DNA of 64,000 bases, from NCBI RefSeq assembly GCF_000004825.1, contig NW_008805063.1:1798857-1862856 (forward strand), in the 5' to 3' direction. This DNA is from Heterostelium album PN500 (lineage: Eukaryota > Evosea > Eumycetozoa > Acytosteliales > Acytosteliaceae). Positions 35,509-45,943 of this stretch are shown piece after piece. A program made the translations under genes and the position numbers. How positions within the stretch are numbered: position 1 is the stretch's first letter; every line of letters starts with the position of its first letter. The notes under the pieces were generated by a model. It was not told the DNA's origin and did not search any database. It saw only the letters and a list, made by a program, of their open reading frames with translations.

Positions 35509-36904
35509 TCTTTATTTTATAACTTTTATATATTTATATTATGTTTGATTGATATTATATTGTGTTTTATCTATGTTTATAATTTATCTATCTATCGTAA
35601 TGAAAAATATAGATATATGAAAATAATACGACCAATTTTGGTTGTTGAAACATTAAAGATTAAAAAAAAAAAAAAAAGATTATGTATTGATACTAGTATT
35701 AGAGTTTTGTATTGTTATAAGTTGAGTAATATCGTGAAATAACAAGAAGTTGTAAGATCTTGCTATGTATGTTTTTCTAACAATGAAAATGAAAATGAAA
35801 CAATATATAAACTTTGATAAATTTATATGATAATGATATCGAAAAAATAAAAAGTGTTTAAAAAATGACAAATATTCGCGCCGTCTTTGTTTGTGATGTC
35901 GCTTTGTTTTCGTCCTACACAAAAAAAACAAAAATTAAAAAAAATTAAAATTTTACAATTTTTTTTGCAAAAATAATAATGATGTAATTAATTAACCAAA
36001 ATAGTTAAGCCAAATTAAGATTGTTTTGATTGGCACAGATATTTTCTAGTTATAAATATATATATATATAATAAAATAAAATAAAAAGTATGAAACTAAA
36101 CAATAGAAAACTATTTATATTTATAATTAAAAGTTTAGTTTAATTTTTTTTTTTTTTTTTTTTTAGTCAGATTATTAACCTAAACTGATTTACTTTTGTT
36201 GGTTTTTATATTTTAAATTTATATAAATTGGTTGTTGTTGTTGTTGTTGTTTGCTGTAGTTATAGTTTGGTTATTAATTTATTTAGTTGGTCGATGCTTT
36301 TTCACATCTATTAATAAAAATAAAAATAACAACACGACTGAATTACGATTTTAATATAATGTATACTATATAATTATATTTCTGTTTTGTTTCTTGCTTG
36401 ATAATTTGGTTTTTTTTAGTTTTATAAATCTTTCTCAATGACGAATTTAATTATCACTTTTGATGATGGTGAACGAAATGAAATGATTGATAGTAATTTA
36501 AAAGTTGTAGTTGTTGTTAATTTATTTTTTGTTTATCAAAAAAAAAACTTAATCACAAAAAAAACAATCAAACAAATAAAACACCCAATTGTTAATGATT
36601 ACCCAAAAACAACAATTTTCACAATTTTTTGTTTTTTTTTATTGTGGGTTAAAATCAAAAAGACACCTAAAGATAGCAATAAATGGTGATGATTAGATTC
36701 TTATAAACAAATCTATCTTTATTGTTGTTTTGTTCGATGATTATCATGATTGTTGATCTTTTTAAAATCAATTAATTAGTTATTATTTCATTAAATTATA
36801 GAGTCAACTTTACTTATATATTAATCTTCTTTAGTTTTAGTTTTATTATTAGTAGCTAGATTAAATATAATCTCGATTGATTTGTTTTATTTATTAATTA
36901 ATTT
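35509..36904. other. A+T-rich spacer before the tandem-gene island
   Basis: About 1.4 kb with no convincing gene. An open frame at 36438-36689 has spacer composition. At 36681-36721 the text around GATGATTAGATTCTTAT is repeated at 38768-38810, marking the left edges of two duplicated units. Confidence 0.35.
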
Positions 36905-37036
36905 ACCACACATTACTGAATGCATTGAGAGATTTGTAAGAGGTGTTGATTGAATATCTTCTAACATTTAAAATATATTTGCAGTGTTTTGTTAATGATT
37001 TGTCTTTATCTTGATGATGATGCCGATATCTTAATC

Positions 37037-37645
37037 TTAGGGATCTATCAGTTCATGTGTATTTTCAAAGTTTGAAATCTGATCATTACAAACTTTGATT
37101 GGGTGATCTGTAATATAACCATCTTCATTGAAATATATAATAATGGAGTCGGCGTGTAGGTTGAAATCATGATTACACACGATATCTATAAACTCTTCTA
37201 GTGTTGGTTGATATTTATAGTTGTACCATGATTGATATTCAAAGGAGATCTTACTATTGTTTTCAATGTGAGAACACCGAGAACCACCACCAGTGAAATG
37301 ATGGACAAGACCATGGATTGAGTAGCTATCGATGGCAGTCCACATGTCACGACTATAAAACGTTGTCTCCTCATCGGAGTAATGATAGAGCAGATAGCCT
37401 GCTTTTAATGGTTTATCTCGATATTCAAATTTGGATAACAACTTTATTTGAATATTGGATTAGAAAAGATCAGTGACAAAAGAAGAACATACCGTTATTA
37501 ATTTAGAGTTGAAATTTAATGATGATGATTCATCAACTTTTGCATTGACATCGATATTGAATGTACCACTGACTATATTATCAATGAAGCTATTTACTTG
37601 AAAAGTGTCGGTCAATACTGATATTCTGTAAGGTGTAGGTGTCAT
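37037..37645 (-). pseudogene. broken copy of the gene at 39730-40752
   Basis: The N-terminal part from ATG 37645 (MTPTPYRISVLTDTFQVNSF) and the C-terminal part (37441-37037) are nearly identical to the intact relative. The middle, about 110 residues including the PVTNDTVIRVRIGR segment, is missing and the two parts are in different frames. The C-terminus is cut short by a frame change near 37040 (HELIDP then stop, where the relative reads HELIDFLRLGYRHH). A host-family pseudogene, recent given its high similarity. Confidence 0.85.
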
Positions 37646-37754
37646 TTTTAAAATGATCAATCAACTTTCACAAACTTTATGATTAATTTAAAAAAATCTT
37701 TAAAAAAAAAATGTTAAACTTTAGTTTTTTATTATCAATAAACTAAATTACTTA

Positions 37755-38633
37755 TTAAGACCTGTTTTCATAGCTATGGGGTGTGTTGACTGAAAATCTA
37801 GTTGTGTTTAAAATATATGACGTTTTTATCTTTTTCATAATCGTTGTTTTTGTTTCATAATTACATTCCAAATCTATCCAATGTTTATATCCTAATTGGA
37901 TTAAATCTATCAGTTTGTGTGTGTCGAAATCATCGGTATCGTTAGCTAGTACTGTGAGTTTGTGATCGCTGCCACCATTTTGATCAGTATAGTAAAGGAT
38001 AATGTAATCGGATTGTAATCTCAAAGCATGATGACACACGATATCTGCAAAATGTTCGAGATTCAAATGGACACCCGATGAATTGAATCCATATAATTTA
38101 CTTCCGTCATCTCTTGTTGAAGAGCTAGAACCATGACCAAAGTAAAATCTGGTCAGATTCTCCACTGAATAGCTGTTGATCGCTGTCCAATGGCCGTAGT
38201 ATACATTCTTATCCGAGTATCGATAGATACTACCACCAAGTGGTTCCAATCGTTTCATTCGATCGTAGTCAGTTTCCAATTGTGGTTGACCATCATGTTT
38301 GATGTAGAGTCCCATATCTTGCTCACAATATGAAGAATATCGACTTATTCTCACACGAATCACAGTGTCATCGTTAACTGGTGCTGTGAATGGTACGATT
38401 ATTTTCTGCATTTGACCATTATCGAATTTCAATGAATGATTGAATATTATTTCTGATTTGGTGAATTGATCTATTTTCAACAATACACTCAAAGGAAATT
38501 CTTCTGATCTGAACCATTCATGAATTTTCACATTGACATCGAATGTACCACTGACTATATTATCAATGAAACTATTTACTTGTAAAGTGTCGGTCAATAC
38601 TTTCATATTAAAAGGTGAAGTTGGTGGTGTCAT
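37755..38633 (-). CDS. unrecognised tandem-family protein, 292 residues
   Basis: A single exon from ATG 38633. The N-terminal half looks beta-rich: VLTDTLQVNSFIDNIVSGTF (about residues 11-30), then LKIDQFTKSEIIFNHSLKF and VPFTAPVNDDTVIRVRISR. The second half has GHWTAINSYSVENLTRFYFG, then FADIVCHHALRLQSDYIILY and a C-terminal DTHKLIDLIQLGYKHW. No signal peptide, membrane segment or known catalytic motif is seen. The closest relative in the window is 40862-41726. I do not recognise the family; it appears dictyostelid-specific from its company here. Expression is plausible because the frame is clean over its whole length. Confidence 0.75.
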   Translation of the reverse strand: MTPPTSPFNMKVLTDTLQVNSFIDNIVSGTFDVNVKIHEWFRSEEFPLSVLLKIDQFTKSEIIFNHSLKFDNGQMQKIIVPFTAPVNDDTVIRVRISRYSSYCEQDMGLYIKHDGQPQLETDYDRMKRLEPLGGSIYRYSDKNVYYGHWTAINSYSVENLTRFYFGHGSSSSTRDDGSKLYGFNSSGVHLNLEHFADIVCHHALRLQSDYIILYYTDQNGGSDHKLTVLANDTDDFDTHKLIDLIQLGYKHWIDLECNYETKTTIMKKIKTSYILNTTRFSVNTPHSYENRS

Positions 38634-38849
38634 TTTTAATTAATCAATCTATTATAACATTGTTTAAACACCATTCTTAAATAATATTAAAAATTAAATG
38701 AGGGAATACTTCAGAAAAGAAGAAAAAAAATTTCTTTCTCCCTCATTTTAAAAAAAAAATCAATTAATGGAGATGATTAGATTCTTATTATCAAATCTAT
38801 CTTTATTTTTGATTTAATCTTTTTACAATTCAATAAATTAAATATTAAA

Positions 38850-39490
38850 ACACCTGTACCTAAGAGGAGTGTTGACTGAATATCTTTTTGTGTTTATAAT
38901 ATAAGTAATTTTAGCGTCTTCCATGATTGTTTCATTATTATATTCCAAATCTATCCGATGTTCAAAACGTATCGTTTTGAATCTCGAACATTTTGCAGAT
39001 ATTGTCTTTTATCAAGTTTTGAGATTACAAGCCGATTACATTACACTTTATTATACCGATCAAAATGGCAGCGATAACAAACTAAAAGTAAGTACTTACT
39101 AAAGATATTGCTGGTTTCGACGCAAACAAGCTGATGGATTTCATCAAATTTAGATTACAATTGAAATGATACATAGTGCTTCCATCATCTCCAGTTGAAT
39201 TGCTATAGCTAAGACCAAAGTAAAATCTGGTTAGATTCTCGACTGAATAGCTGTTGATGGCAGGCCATTTTCCAGAGTATTCATTCTTATCGAATCTCAA
39301 TGACTGATCTAAAATCATTTCTTCTTTGTTGAATTGATCTATTTTCAACAAATACACTCAAATGAAATGATTCGGATCAGCAGAATTCATGAACTTTAAC
39401 TTTGACATCGAATGTACCACTGACTATATTATCGATGAAACTATTTACTTGTAAAGTGTCTATCAATACTGATATACTAAAAGGTATCAT
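38850..39490 (-). pseudogene. decayed tandem-family copy
   Basis: Fragments of the 292-residue family in minus orientation but in several frames. N-terminal matches (VNSFIDNIVSGTF equivalent at about 39400-39450) are followed by the KIDQFNKEEMILDQSLRFD part at 39357-39290 and the PAINSYSVENLTRFYFG part at 39285-39210. C-terminal matches (about 38870-39070) are partly rearranged. Internal deletions and stops are present. Older than the copy at 37037-37645. Confidence 0.7.
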
Positions 39491-39657
39491 ATTTAAAAGA
39501 TCAACTAATCTTTTCTATTTCTATTAATCTTTGTTATATTTAAAGTTTAAATGAATTCGTGAAGTATTAATACTTTAAATCATTAATATAAAAATTTAAA
39601 ATTAAAATGAGAGATAACATAAAAATAAAAAAAAAATGATATATGTCACAACTATTG

Positions 39658-39745
39658 GATATCAAAACATGTTATTTAGCTCGTACGAACAAAGTAGATT
39701 CATCGATTTGAATTTAAGATTCGGACGAATCAATGATTTCTGCAC
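39658..39745 (-). pseudogene. stray fragment of an FNIP-repeat gene
   Basis: About 85 bases (from AACATGTTATTTAGCTCGTA on the plus strand) match 46411-46490 inside the whole FNIP gene with few differences. The fragment abuts the 3' end of the tandem-family gene at 39730 and supplies its stop codon in a different frame from the FNIP protein. Confidence 0.8.
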
Positions 39746-40752
39746 TCGATCGATTCCTTGGTACCAAGTAAATACATGTCTCGTAATGACCAAGCAACCT
39801 CTCTTTGCTTGACATGGGTTTCTTGTACATTACTGAATGCATTGAGAGATTTGTAAGAGGTGTTGATTGAATATCTTCTAACATTTAAAATATATTTACA
39901 GTGTTTTGTTAATGATTTGTCTTTATCTTGATGATGATGCCGATATCCTAATCTTAGGAAATCTATCAGTTCATGTGTATTATCAAAGTTTGAAATCTGA
40001 TCATTACAAACTTTGATTGGGTGATCTGTAATATAACCATCTTCATTGAAATATATGATAATGGAGTCGGTGTGTAGGTTGAAAGCATGATTACACACGA
40101 TATATGCAAACTCTTCTAGTGTTGGTTGATATTTATAGTTGTACCATGATTGATATTCAAAGGAGATCTTACTATTGTTTTCAATGTGAGAACACCGAGA
40201 ACCACCACCAGTGGAATGACGGACAAGACCATGGATCGAATAGCTATCGATGGCAGCCCACAAGTCACGACTATAAAACGTTGTCTCCTCATCGGAGTAA
40301 TGATAGAGCAGATAGCCTGCTTTTAATGGTTTATCTCGATATTCACTTCGAAGTTCAAGCGTTGGCAGACCACCATATGCCCCTGGTAGAGATAAACCGT
40401 AATCCTGCTGAAAGTCAGTTGGAGCAGTACATGTTGGCGCGAAGGACTGTGATCGACCTATTCTCACACGAATCACAGTGTCATTGGTGACTGGTGCCGT
40501 TAACGGTACATTGGTCTGCAATATTTCATCATCATTAAATTTCAACTCTAAATTAATAACGGTATGTTCTTCTTTTGTCAACTGATCTTTTCTAATCCAC
40601 ATTTTAAAATAAAGTTGTTCTTCCAAATTTGAAGATTCATCAACTTTTGCATTGACATCGATATTGAATGTACCACTGACTATATTATCAATGAAGCTAT
40701 TTACTTGAAAAGTGTCGGTCAATACTGATATTCTGTAAGGTGTAGGTGTCAT
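39730..40752 (-). CDS. unrecognised tandem-family protein, 340 residues, with a fused C-terminus
   Basis: A single exon; the first ATG is at 40752 (MTPTPYRISVLTDTFQVNSF). It shares the family plan: VNSFIDNIVSGTFNIDV at the N-terminus, KDQLTKEEHTVINLELKF, PVTNDTVIRVRIGR, AIDSYSIHGLVRHSTGGGSR, FAYIVCNHAFNLHTDSIIIY and a C-terminal HELIDFLRLGYRHH. It differs clearly from the 292-residue type next to it, so the two are separate subfamilies. The last ~12 residues (GTKESIECRNH) run into an FNIP-gene fragment and have no counterpart in the family, so this C-terminus is newly acquired. No signal peptide or membrane segment. Function unknown. Confidence 0.72.
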   Translation of the reverse strand: MTPTPYRISVLTDTFQVNSFIDNIVSGTFNIDVNAKVDESSNLEEQLYFKMWIRKDQLTKEEHTVINLELKFNDDEILQTNVPLTAPVTNDTVIRVRIGRSQSFAPTCTAPTDFQQDYGLSLPGAYGGLPTLELRSEYRDKPLKAGYLLYHYSDEETTFYSRDLWAAIDSYSIHGLVRHSTGGGSRCSHIENNSKISFEYQSWYNYKYQPTLEEFAYIVCNHAFNLHTDSIIIYFNEDGYITDHPIKVCNDQISNFDNTHELIDFLRLGYRHHHQDKDKSLTKHCKYILNVRRYSINTSYKSLNAFSNVQETHVKQREVAWSLRDMYLLGTKESIECRNH

Positions 40753-40861
40753 TTTTAAAATGATCAATCAACTTTCACAAACTTTATGATTAATTTAAAA
40801 AAATCTTTAAAAAAAATGTTAAACTTTAGTTTTTTATTATCAATTTATTAAAGACCAGTTT

Positions 40862-41726
40862 CTATAGCTTGGGTGTGTTGACTGAATATCTAGTTGTGTT
40901 TAAAATATATGACGTTTTTATCTTTTTCATAATCGTTGTTTTTGTTTCATAATTACATTCCAAATCTATCCAATGTCTGTATCCTAATTGGATTAAATCT
41001 ATCAGTTTGTGTGTGTCGAAATCATCGGTATCGTTAGCAAGTACTCTGAGTTTGTGATCGCTGCCACCATATTGATCAGTATAATAAAGGATAATGTAAT
41101 CGGCTTGTAATCTCAAAGCATGATCACACACGATATCTGCAAAGAGTCCGAGACTGAAATGGACACCCGATGAATTGAATTCATATAATTTACTTCCGTA
41201 ATCTCTTGTTGAAGGTGAGCCATGTTCAAAGTAAAATCTGGTCAGATTCTCCACTGAATAGCTGTCGATACCTGTCCAATGGCCGTAGCAATCATTCTTA
41301 TCCGAGTATCGATAGATACTACCACCAAGTAGTTCCCATCGTTTCACTCGATCGTAGTCAGTTTCCAATTGTGGTTGACCATCATCTTTGATGTAGAGTC
41401 CCATATCTTGCTCACAATATGAAGAATATCGACTTATTCTCACACGAATCACAGTGTCATCGTTAACTGGTGCTGTGAATGGTACGATTATTTTCTGCAT
41501 TTTACCATTATCGAATTTCAATGAATGATTGAATATTATTTCTGATTTGGTGAATTGATCTATTTTCAACAATACTATCAAAGGAATTTCTTCTGATCTG
41601 AACCATTCACGAGTTTTCACATTGACATGGAATGTACCACTGACTATATTATCAATGAAACTATTTACTTGTAAAGTGTCGGTCAATACTTCGATAATAA
41701 AAGGTGAAGTTGGTAATCGTCTCATT
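40862..41726 (-). CDS. unrecognised tandem-family protein, about 287 residues
   Basis: A single exon, close relative of 37755-38633 (VLTDTLQVNSFIDNIVSGTF, FRSEEIPLIVLLKIDQFTK, VENLTRFYFEHG, FADIVCDHALRLQADYIILY). I chose ATG 41726 because all relatives start directly after the shared A-rich leader there. An in-frame ATG at 41746 would add seven residues. Clean frame, no signal peptide. Function unknown. Confidence 0.74.
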
Positions 41727-41978
41727 TTTAATTGATCAATCACCATGTTAAAAATTAAATGAGGGAAATGCTACACCCCTCAACTTTTTTTTTGAATTAA
41801 AAAGCATTTAATTTGGATTATTGTTTGGGGTAGAGCTTGTGAAAACTAATATTAACATTTCATTTTAAGCATCAATTTATATATTGAGCCTCTGTTTATA
41901 TTTGTTTTTGATAGAAATAAATTAAATAATTTTGATAATTTTCATCTCTAAAATGTATGGATTTCAATCATTCTTTCA

Positions 41979-43991
41979 TTATAAATGTTCGTACCAATTC
42001 TTATCTAAATCGTTAATCTTATCGTCTAATAATAACTTTCTTAAAGTATTTTTAATAGCTCTAATAACAATCTCAGCTTGACCGTTTGCTTGTTGATGGT
42101 CAGCGGAAGTGAAATTTAACTTCACCTTCATCTTGTCGGCGAAAGTACGCCAAACTTTTGATGTAAGTTTACTATCTCTATCACTAGTAATTTCACGCGG
42201 TACACAAAAATATTTAACATAATTTGACATAAATAAATTATACAAATCTTCAGATTTATAGGTATTATGAGTCGGAATCAATGTGACATATTTAGAGAAA
42301 CGATCGACAATTACCCAAATTTGATTATATACATTTCCATTGTCGTCTTCAACTTCTTTTAAATTGGTTATAAAGTCACATGATATAGCAACAAACTTGT
42401 CACTCATTACAGGTAAAGGCTTTAGCAAACCTCTTCTCTTGTGGTAATAATCGTTACATCTACAACACACAATACATCTATTGCAATACTTGGTTATGTC
42501 TGCTTTCATTGTATCCCAAACGTACTAGCTGGATATCAATTCTGTCATAGTGAAAGCATTGGCATGTGCCGAGGTGGTGGAGCTATGATACAAGCTCAAT
42601 ATGGAGTTGACAATATGTTTAACATTGGGAACGATTATTTTACCATTTATATATTTAATACCATCAATAAAAATAATCTTTTAACTATTGTATAACTTTT
42701 ATAATTTAATTTCGTTATTCTCTATCATTTTAGATTCTAAATCATAACCGTATCGGATATCATCTAACAAGTCGTTATCATACGAAACTCTAAGAGTGTT
42801 TACATTAACACCAACAGTGTATCGAGATAATCCGTCTGGTACAACATTAGTTTCACCTTTAATGTAATGCAATGTAGGATCAAATAACTCGATAAACTGC
42901 AACCAACGGTTAATTCTTGAATTGATACCGATAGCATACTGTTCGCGAAGGAATTTAATATTTTTATGGTCTGTATTAATAATAACTTTATGACGGACTA
43001 CCAAAAGGAGATCTAGATCTTCTGATCCATCCCTTCTGTAATCTATCATTAATTTGTTTCTTTAACTCATCCAAATGAGCAATAGGAACAGGATATAACT
43101 TAGCTTTAGGTACTTCTGTTTTTAATTTAATTGTCATATCCTTTTCAGTCATCAATATTTTCAATTGGGAGTTAATAAAAAAAATTGAAGTCGATGATTT
43201 AATTAAAAAAAACATGACATTTTTACCACGTTTTTTGAAATTTTTCAAAAAGGTAGTCTGCGTGACTGAGAAAGATTACGATATCGTAATCTTTACCCCG
43301 AGACGGTGGTAAATCATCAAATGGTATAAACACATTTGGAAACATTTTCTGTAAAATATCGACAACTTTCTTTTCATTTTAGAGAGAGGTATCACCAACT
43401 TATCTTTATCCTTATTATCGTCAACTTGGACATCTTTTGAAACATCATCGTATAATTCATTAATGTTAACCTAAGCAATATTGTGGAAAAAAATTATTTT
43501 CATTTCCAATTTTATTTTCATTTTTATTCTCGTTTTTACTTATACCCCATCATTATGTTTGACAATTCACTTTTCAATATCTTTTAATTCATGTAGATTT
43601 TTAATTTTTTTTCGAACATATGTTTTTGAATGATATTAATGTTTTTATCGATACTATGAGTTCGATTTGACTTCAAATAAAATAATTTTTCATTGATAAG
43701 ATCTTTATTTGAAATAATAATATCATTTTTATTTTTATTAAAAATTTTAAAGAATTTATTATTGAAATATACAGCTACGTTAAGAGTACCTCCGTCTCCG
43801 TAGACCATAACATTGTTTGACTTTAGAAAATCTACACCTAAAATTAAGAATTCTGAGTAAGTATCAATTATGTAAAATTTGTTTTTATATTTAATATTTA
43901 TATTATCAATTGTTTTAATAGTGAACTCTAAATTAACAAAAGAATTGCCGCTTAAGCTACCATTTAGGGAATGGTGTACAATCTTCGACAC
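41979..43991 (-). mobile_element. broken Ty3/gypsy-type LTR retrotransposon (pol part)
   Basis: A fossil element on the minus strand. In order of its own reading direction: an aspartic-protease-like part (about 43991-43584), reverse-transcriptase remnants (about 43248-42988), an RNase H-like part (about 43049-42699; DHKNIKFLREQY and INRWLQFIELFDP are typical) and an integrase part (42509-41979; zinc-binding CNRCIVC, then CDFITNLKE, ITSDRDSKLTS, ADHQQANGQAE). The protease-RT-RNase H-integrase order fits Ty3/gypsy elements such as dictyostelid skipper/DGLT. The element is clearly broken, with several breaks and missing stretches, and is not whole. A 24-bp perfect palindrome lies within it at 43271-43294. 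Age: moderately old, judged from incomplete but readable parts. Confidence 0.85.
42510..42640. other. captured foreign piece inside the fossil element
   Basis: Between the RNase H and integrase parts lies about 130 bases of more balanced composition that does not look like retroelement sequence. The plus strand reads AGYQFCHSESIGMCRGGG and onward, rich in Gly and Cys. Its source was not recognised. It may be filler DNA or an insertion from a host gene. Confidence 0.4.
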
Positions 43992-44345
43992 TTACTTTCC
44001 AGAATGATGATGCCGCTCTTTCCAACGTTAACTATGAAGATGGTCTCCGTGGCGGTGCTACTGACGGCCGTTGGAAAAGACGGTACGGTTGTTTACAACG
44101 TGGACACTGCAGTAGCCCAGTGTCAACAGGCAGTTGCCTCTCAGAAGCGATTTTCTAAAGTCAAACAATGTTATGGTCTACGGAGACGGAGGTACTCTTA
44201 ACGTAGCTGTATATTTCAATAATAAATTCTTTAAAATTTTTAATAAAAATAAAAATGATATTATTATTTCAAATAAAGATCTTATCAATGAAAAATTATT
44301 TGATTTGAAGTCAAATCGAACTCATAGTATCGATAAAAGATATTA
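43990..44345 (+). mobile_element. inverted duplicate of the protease-like part with a foreign linker
   Basis: Plus-strand 44150-44345 repeats about 43640-43830 of the minus-strand element almost exactly, in inverted orientation. Between the two arms (about 43990-44150) is roughly 150 bases of much higher G+C that matches neither arm and whose source I do not recognise. Together they form a large inverted repeat around a captured linker. Fossil; not whole. Confidence 0.75.
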
Positions 44346-44369
44346 AAATTAAATAATAAATAAAAGTTA

Positions 44370-45290
44370 AATTTAAATTATATAAAAATATATAATTAGA
44401 AACATTATTTTATATTATTGTTAATTTTAAAACACATGAGAGATGGCAGATCCAAATGCACAATCATCAGATACAACAACAACAACAACAACCACAACAA
44501 CTAGTAATTCAACGGCATCTACGGATCCAACAACTACTACAAATGATCTCAGAATAAGAGATCTAGAAAATAATAATAACGATGATCAAAATCAATCAAC
44601 CCCCACTTTATTTCCGGATGTCACTCCTACCAGCGCTCGCCCAGATCCACTCTCAACTTATTTGTTCAAATCCAGCCTGGCCGCTTCTAAGCTCCCGATC
44701 TCCTCTACCATTGTTCCAGGTCAACCTGATAGTAAAAAATTATCCATTAAAGCAACAGAAAAGATTTTTTTGATCAAATATTCAATAATTTAATGAGATT
44801 AGATCGTTAGTTGTTGTGGTTGTTGTGGTTATTTCATTTGTTTGATCAATTGGATCTGTCATTTTTCTTATTTAATTAATAATCAATACTAGTATAAAAT
44901 AATGTTCTAATAATCTTTTATATAATCTATTTTTAAATTTTTATTTAATATCTTTTCTTATCTCTTAATTTTAATAAATTTTTATATCTTGAATAATTGA
45001 ATAATCTGAATGATCGAATAATCATTGAATGAATTCTTTTACGTCGCGTTAAACTCAATGTATTGATTATTGAGAAGCTTGACGACTGAATGTTGAATAA
45101 CTTAATTTAGATACAACAGATTTTAATTTAATTTAAACTATTACTTATTTAGTTATTTTAAATTAAATATAATTGACTATTCCTATATGTTGGCTGGTGT
45201 ATTTTATTGATATTGTTTGATTGGTACTAGCATTGCCTTGGCGGCCACTCTATTGTCCTTAGACGGACAACACCTCCTCAATATTTTTAT
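44370..45290. mobile_element. head-to-head gag-start and LTR-like pieces of the fossil element
   Basis: A plus-strand piece (44370-44793) encodes a Thr-rich start MADPNAQSSDTTTT. A facing minus-strand piece (44862 down to 44795) encodes the similar MTDPIDQTNEITTT. Their leaders are alike (ATTAGAACATTATTTTATA), so they are two copies of one gag-like beginning in opposite directions. Upstream of the minus copy, about 44980-45290, is a stretch whose reverse strand opens TGTTGTCCGTCTAAGGACAA and could be an LTR. Both copies are broken. The assignment to the neighbouring Ty3/gypsy element is by position and is inference. Confidence 0.5.
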
Positions 45291-45334
45291 AATTAATATA
45301 ATAGAAAAAGTCATTAAAAATTTATTGCAAAAGA

Positions 45335-45402
45335 ATTAAATTATGACACAAATGCAAAAAATAACAAAATTAAATAATGACACAAATGCAAAAAATAACA
45401 AA
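45335..45402. repeat. 34-bp direct tandem repeat, two copies
   Basis: Two copies, at 45335-45368 and 45369-45402, differ at one base. The core is ATGACACAAATGCAAAAAAT. It lies between the LTR-like piece and the next broken tandem-family copy. Confidence 0.85.
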
Positions 45403-45424
45403 ATTTTGAACTTCTGTCAATTCT

Positions 45425-45850
45425 AAGAAATGAGTTGTGTTTAAAACATATGTTGTTTTCCTCTCTTCCAATGTTGTTCATAATCATTAATTAAATGTTT
45501 ATCACCTAGTTTGATGATATCAATAAGTTTGTGTGTGTCGAAGCTATCGGTATCTTCATCTAGTAATGTTAATTGGTAGTCTTTGCCTTTTTGATTGGTA
45601 TAAAAAAGGATTATGGAGTCGGCTTGTAATCTTAAAGCTTTATGGCACACGATATCTGCAAAGTGTTCGAGATTCAAACAGGCACGCGACGATTGGTAAT
45701 TATTTTGAATTAAACCGTCATCACCAGTTGAATAGCTATGTTCATATCCAAAGTAATATGAGTTGATTTTCTCGACTGAATTGCCGCTGTTGATGGCTGT
45801 CCAATTTCCAAGGTATTCATTTTTATCAAAGTAACTATAGATACTATATG
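45425..45850 (-). pseudogene. decayed tandem-family copy
   Basis: Minus-strand matches to the 292-residue family: NKNEYLGNWTAINSG...VEKINSYYFG equivalents at about 45740-45830, then NLEHFADIVCHKALRLQADS (45677-45620) and DTHKLIDIIKLGDKHL (about 45540-45490). The N-terminal half is absent and the frame changes at least once near 45680-45710. Not expected to make a family protein. Confidence 0.75.
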
Positions 45851-45943
45851 AAATTTTGAATAAAGTATAGATATCAAAATTAACTTAGGTAAAAATTTTG
45901 TTTTTTTTGTCACGTGGGTACATTTTCACTCGTTATGTTGTGT

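Larger units (their letters stand above)
36905..41746 (-). repeat. tandem segmental duplication carrying a two-gene unit
   Basis: The stretch 36905-38640 is closely similar to 39826-41746. Each holds a 340-residue-type gene followed, 109 bases away (37646-37754 and 40753-40861), by a 292-residue-type gene, all on the minus strand. The 3' flanking text (CATTACTGAATGCATTGAG) and intergenic text are also shared. In the left unit the first gene is broken; in the right unit both genes are open. The two genes of a unit are themselves diverged relatives, so an older tandem duplication preceded this one. Confidence 0.85.

Noticed and set aside
36438-36689. Open frame of 83 codons upstream of the tandem island
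   Set aside because: Spacer composition with long poly-A codons and no family pattern.
45335-45402. Possible CRISPR-like or satellite array
   Set aside because: Only two adjacent copies of 34 bases without spacers, in a eukaryotic genome; a simple tandem duplication.
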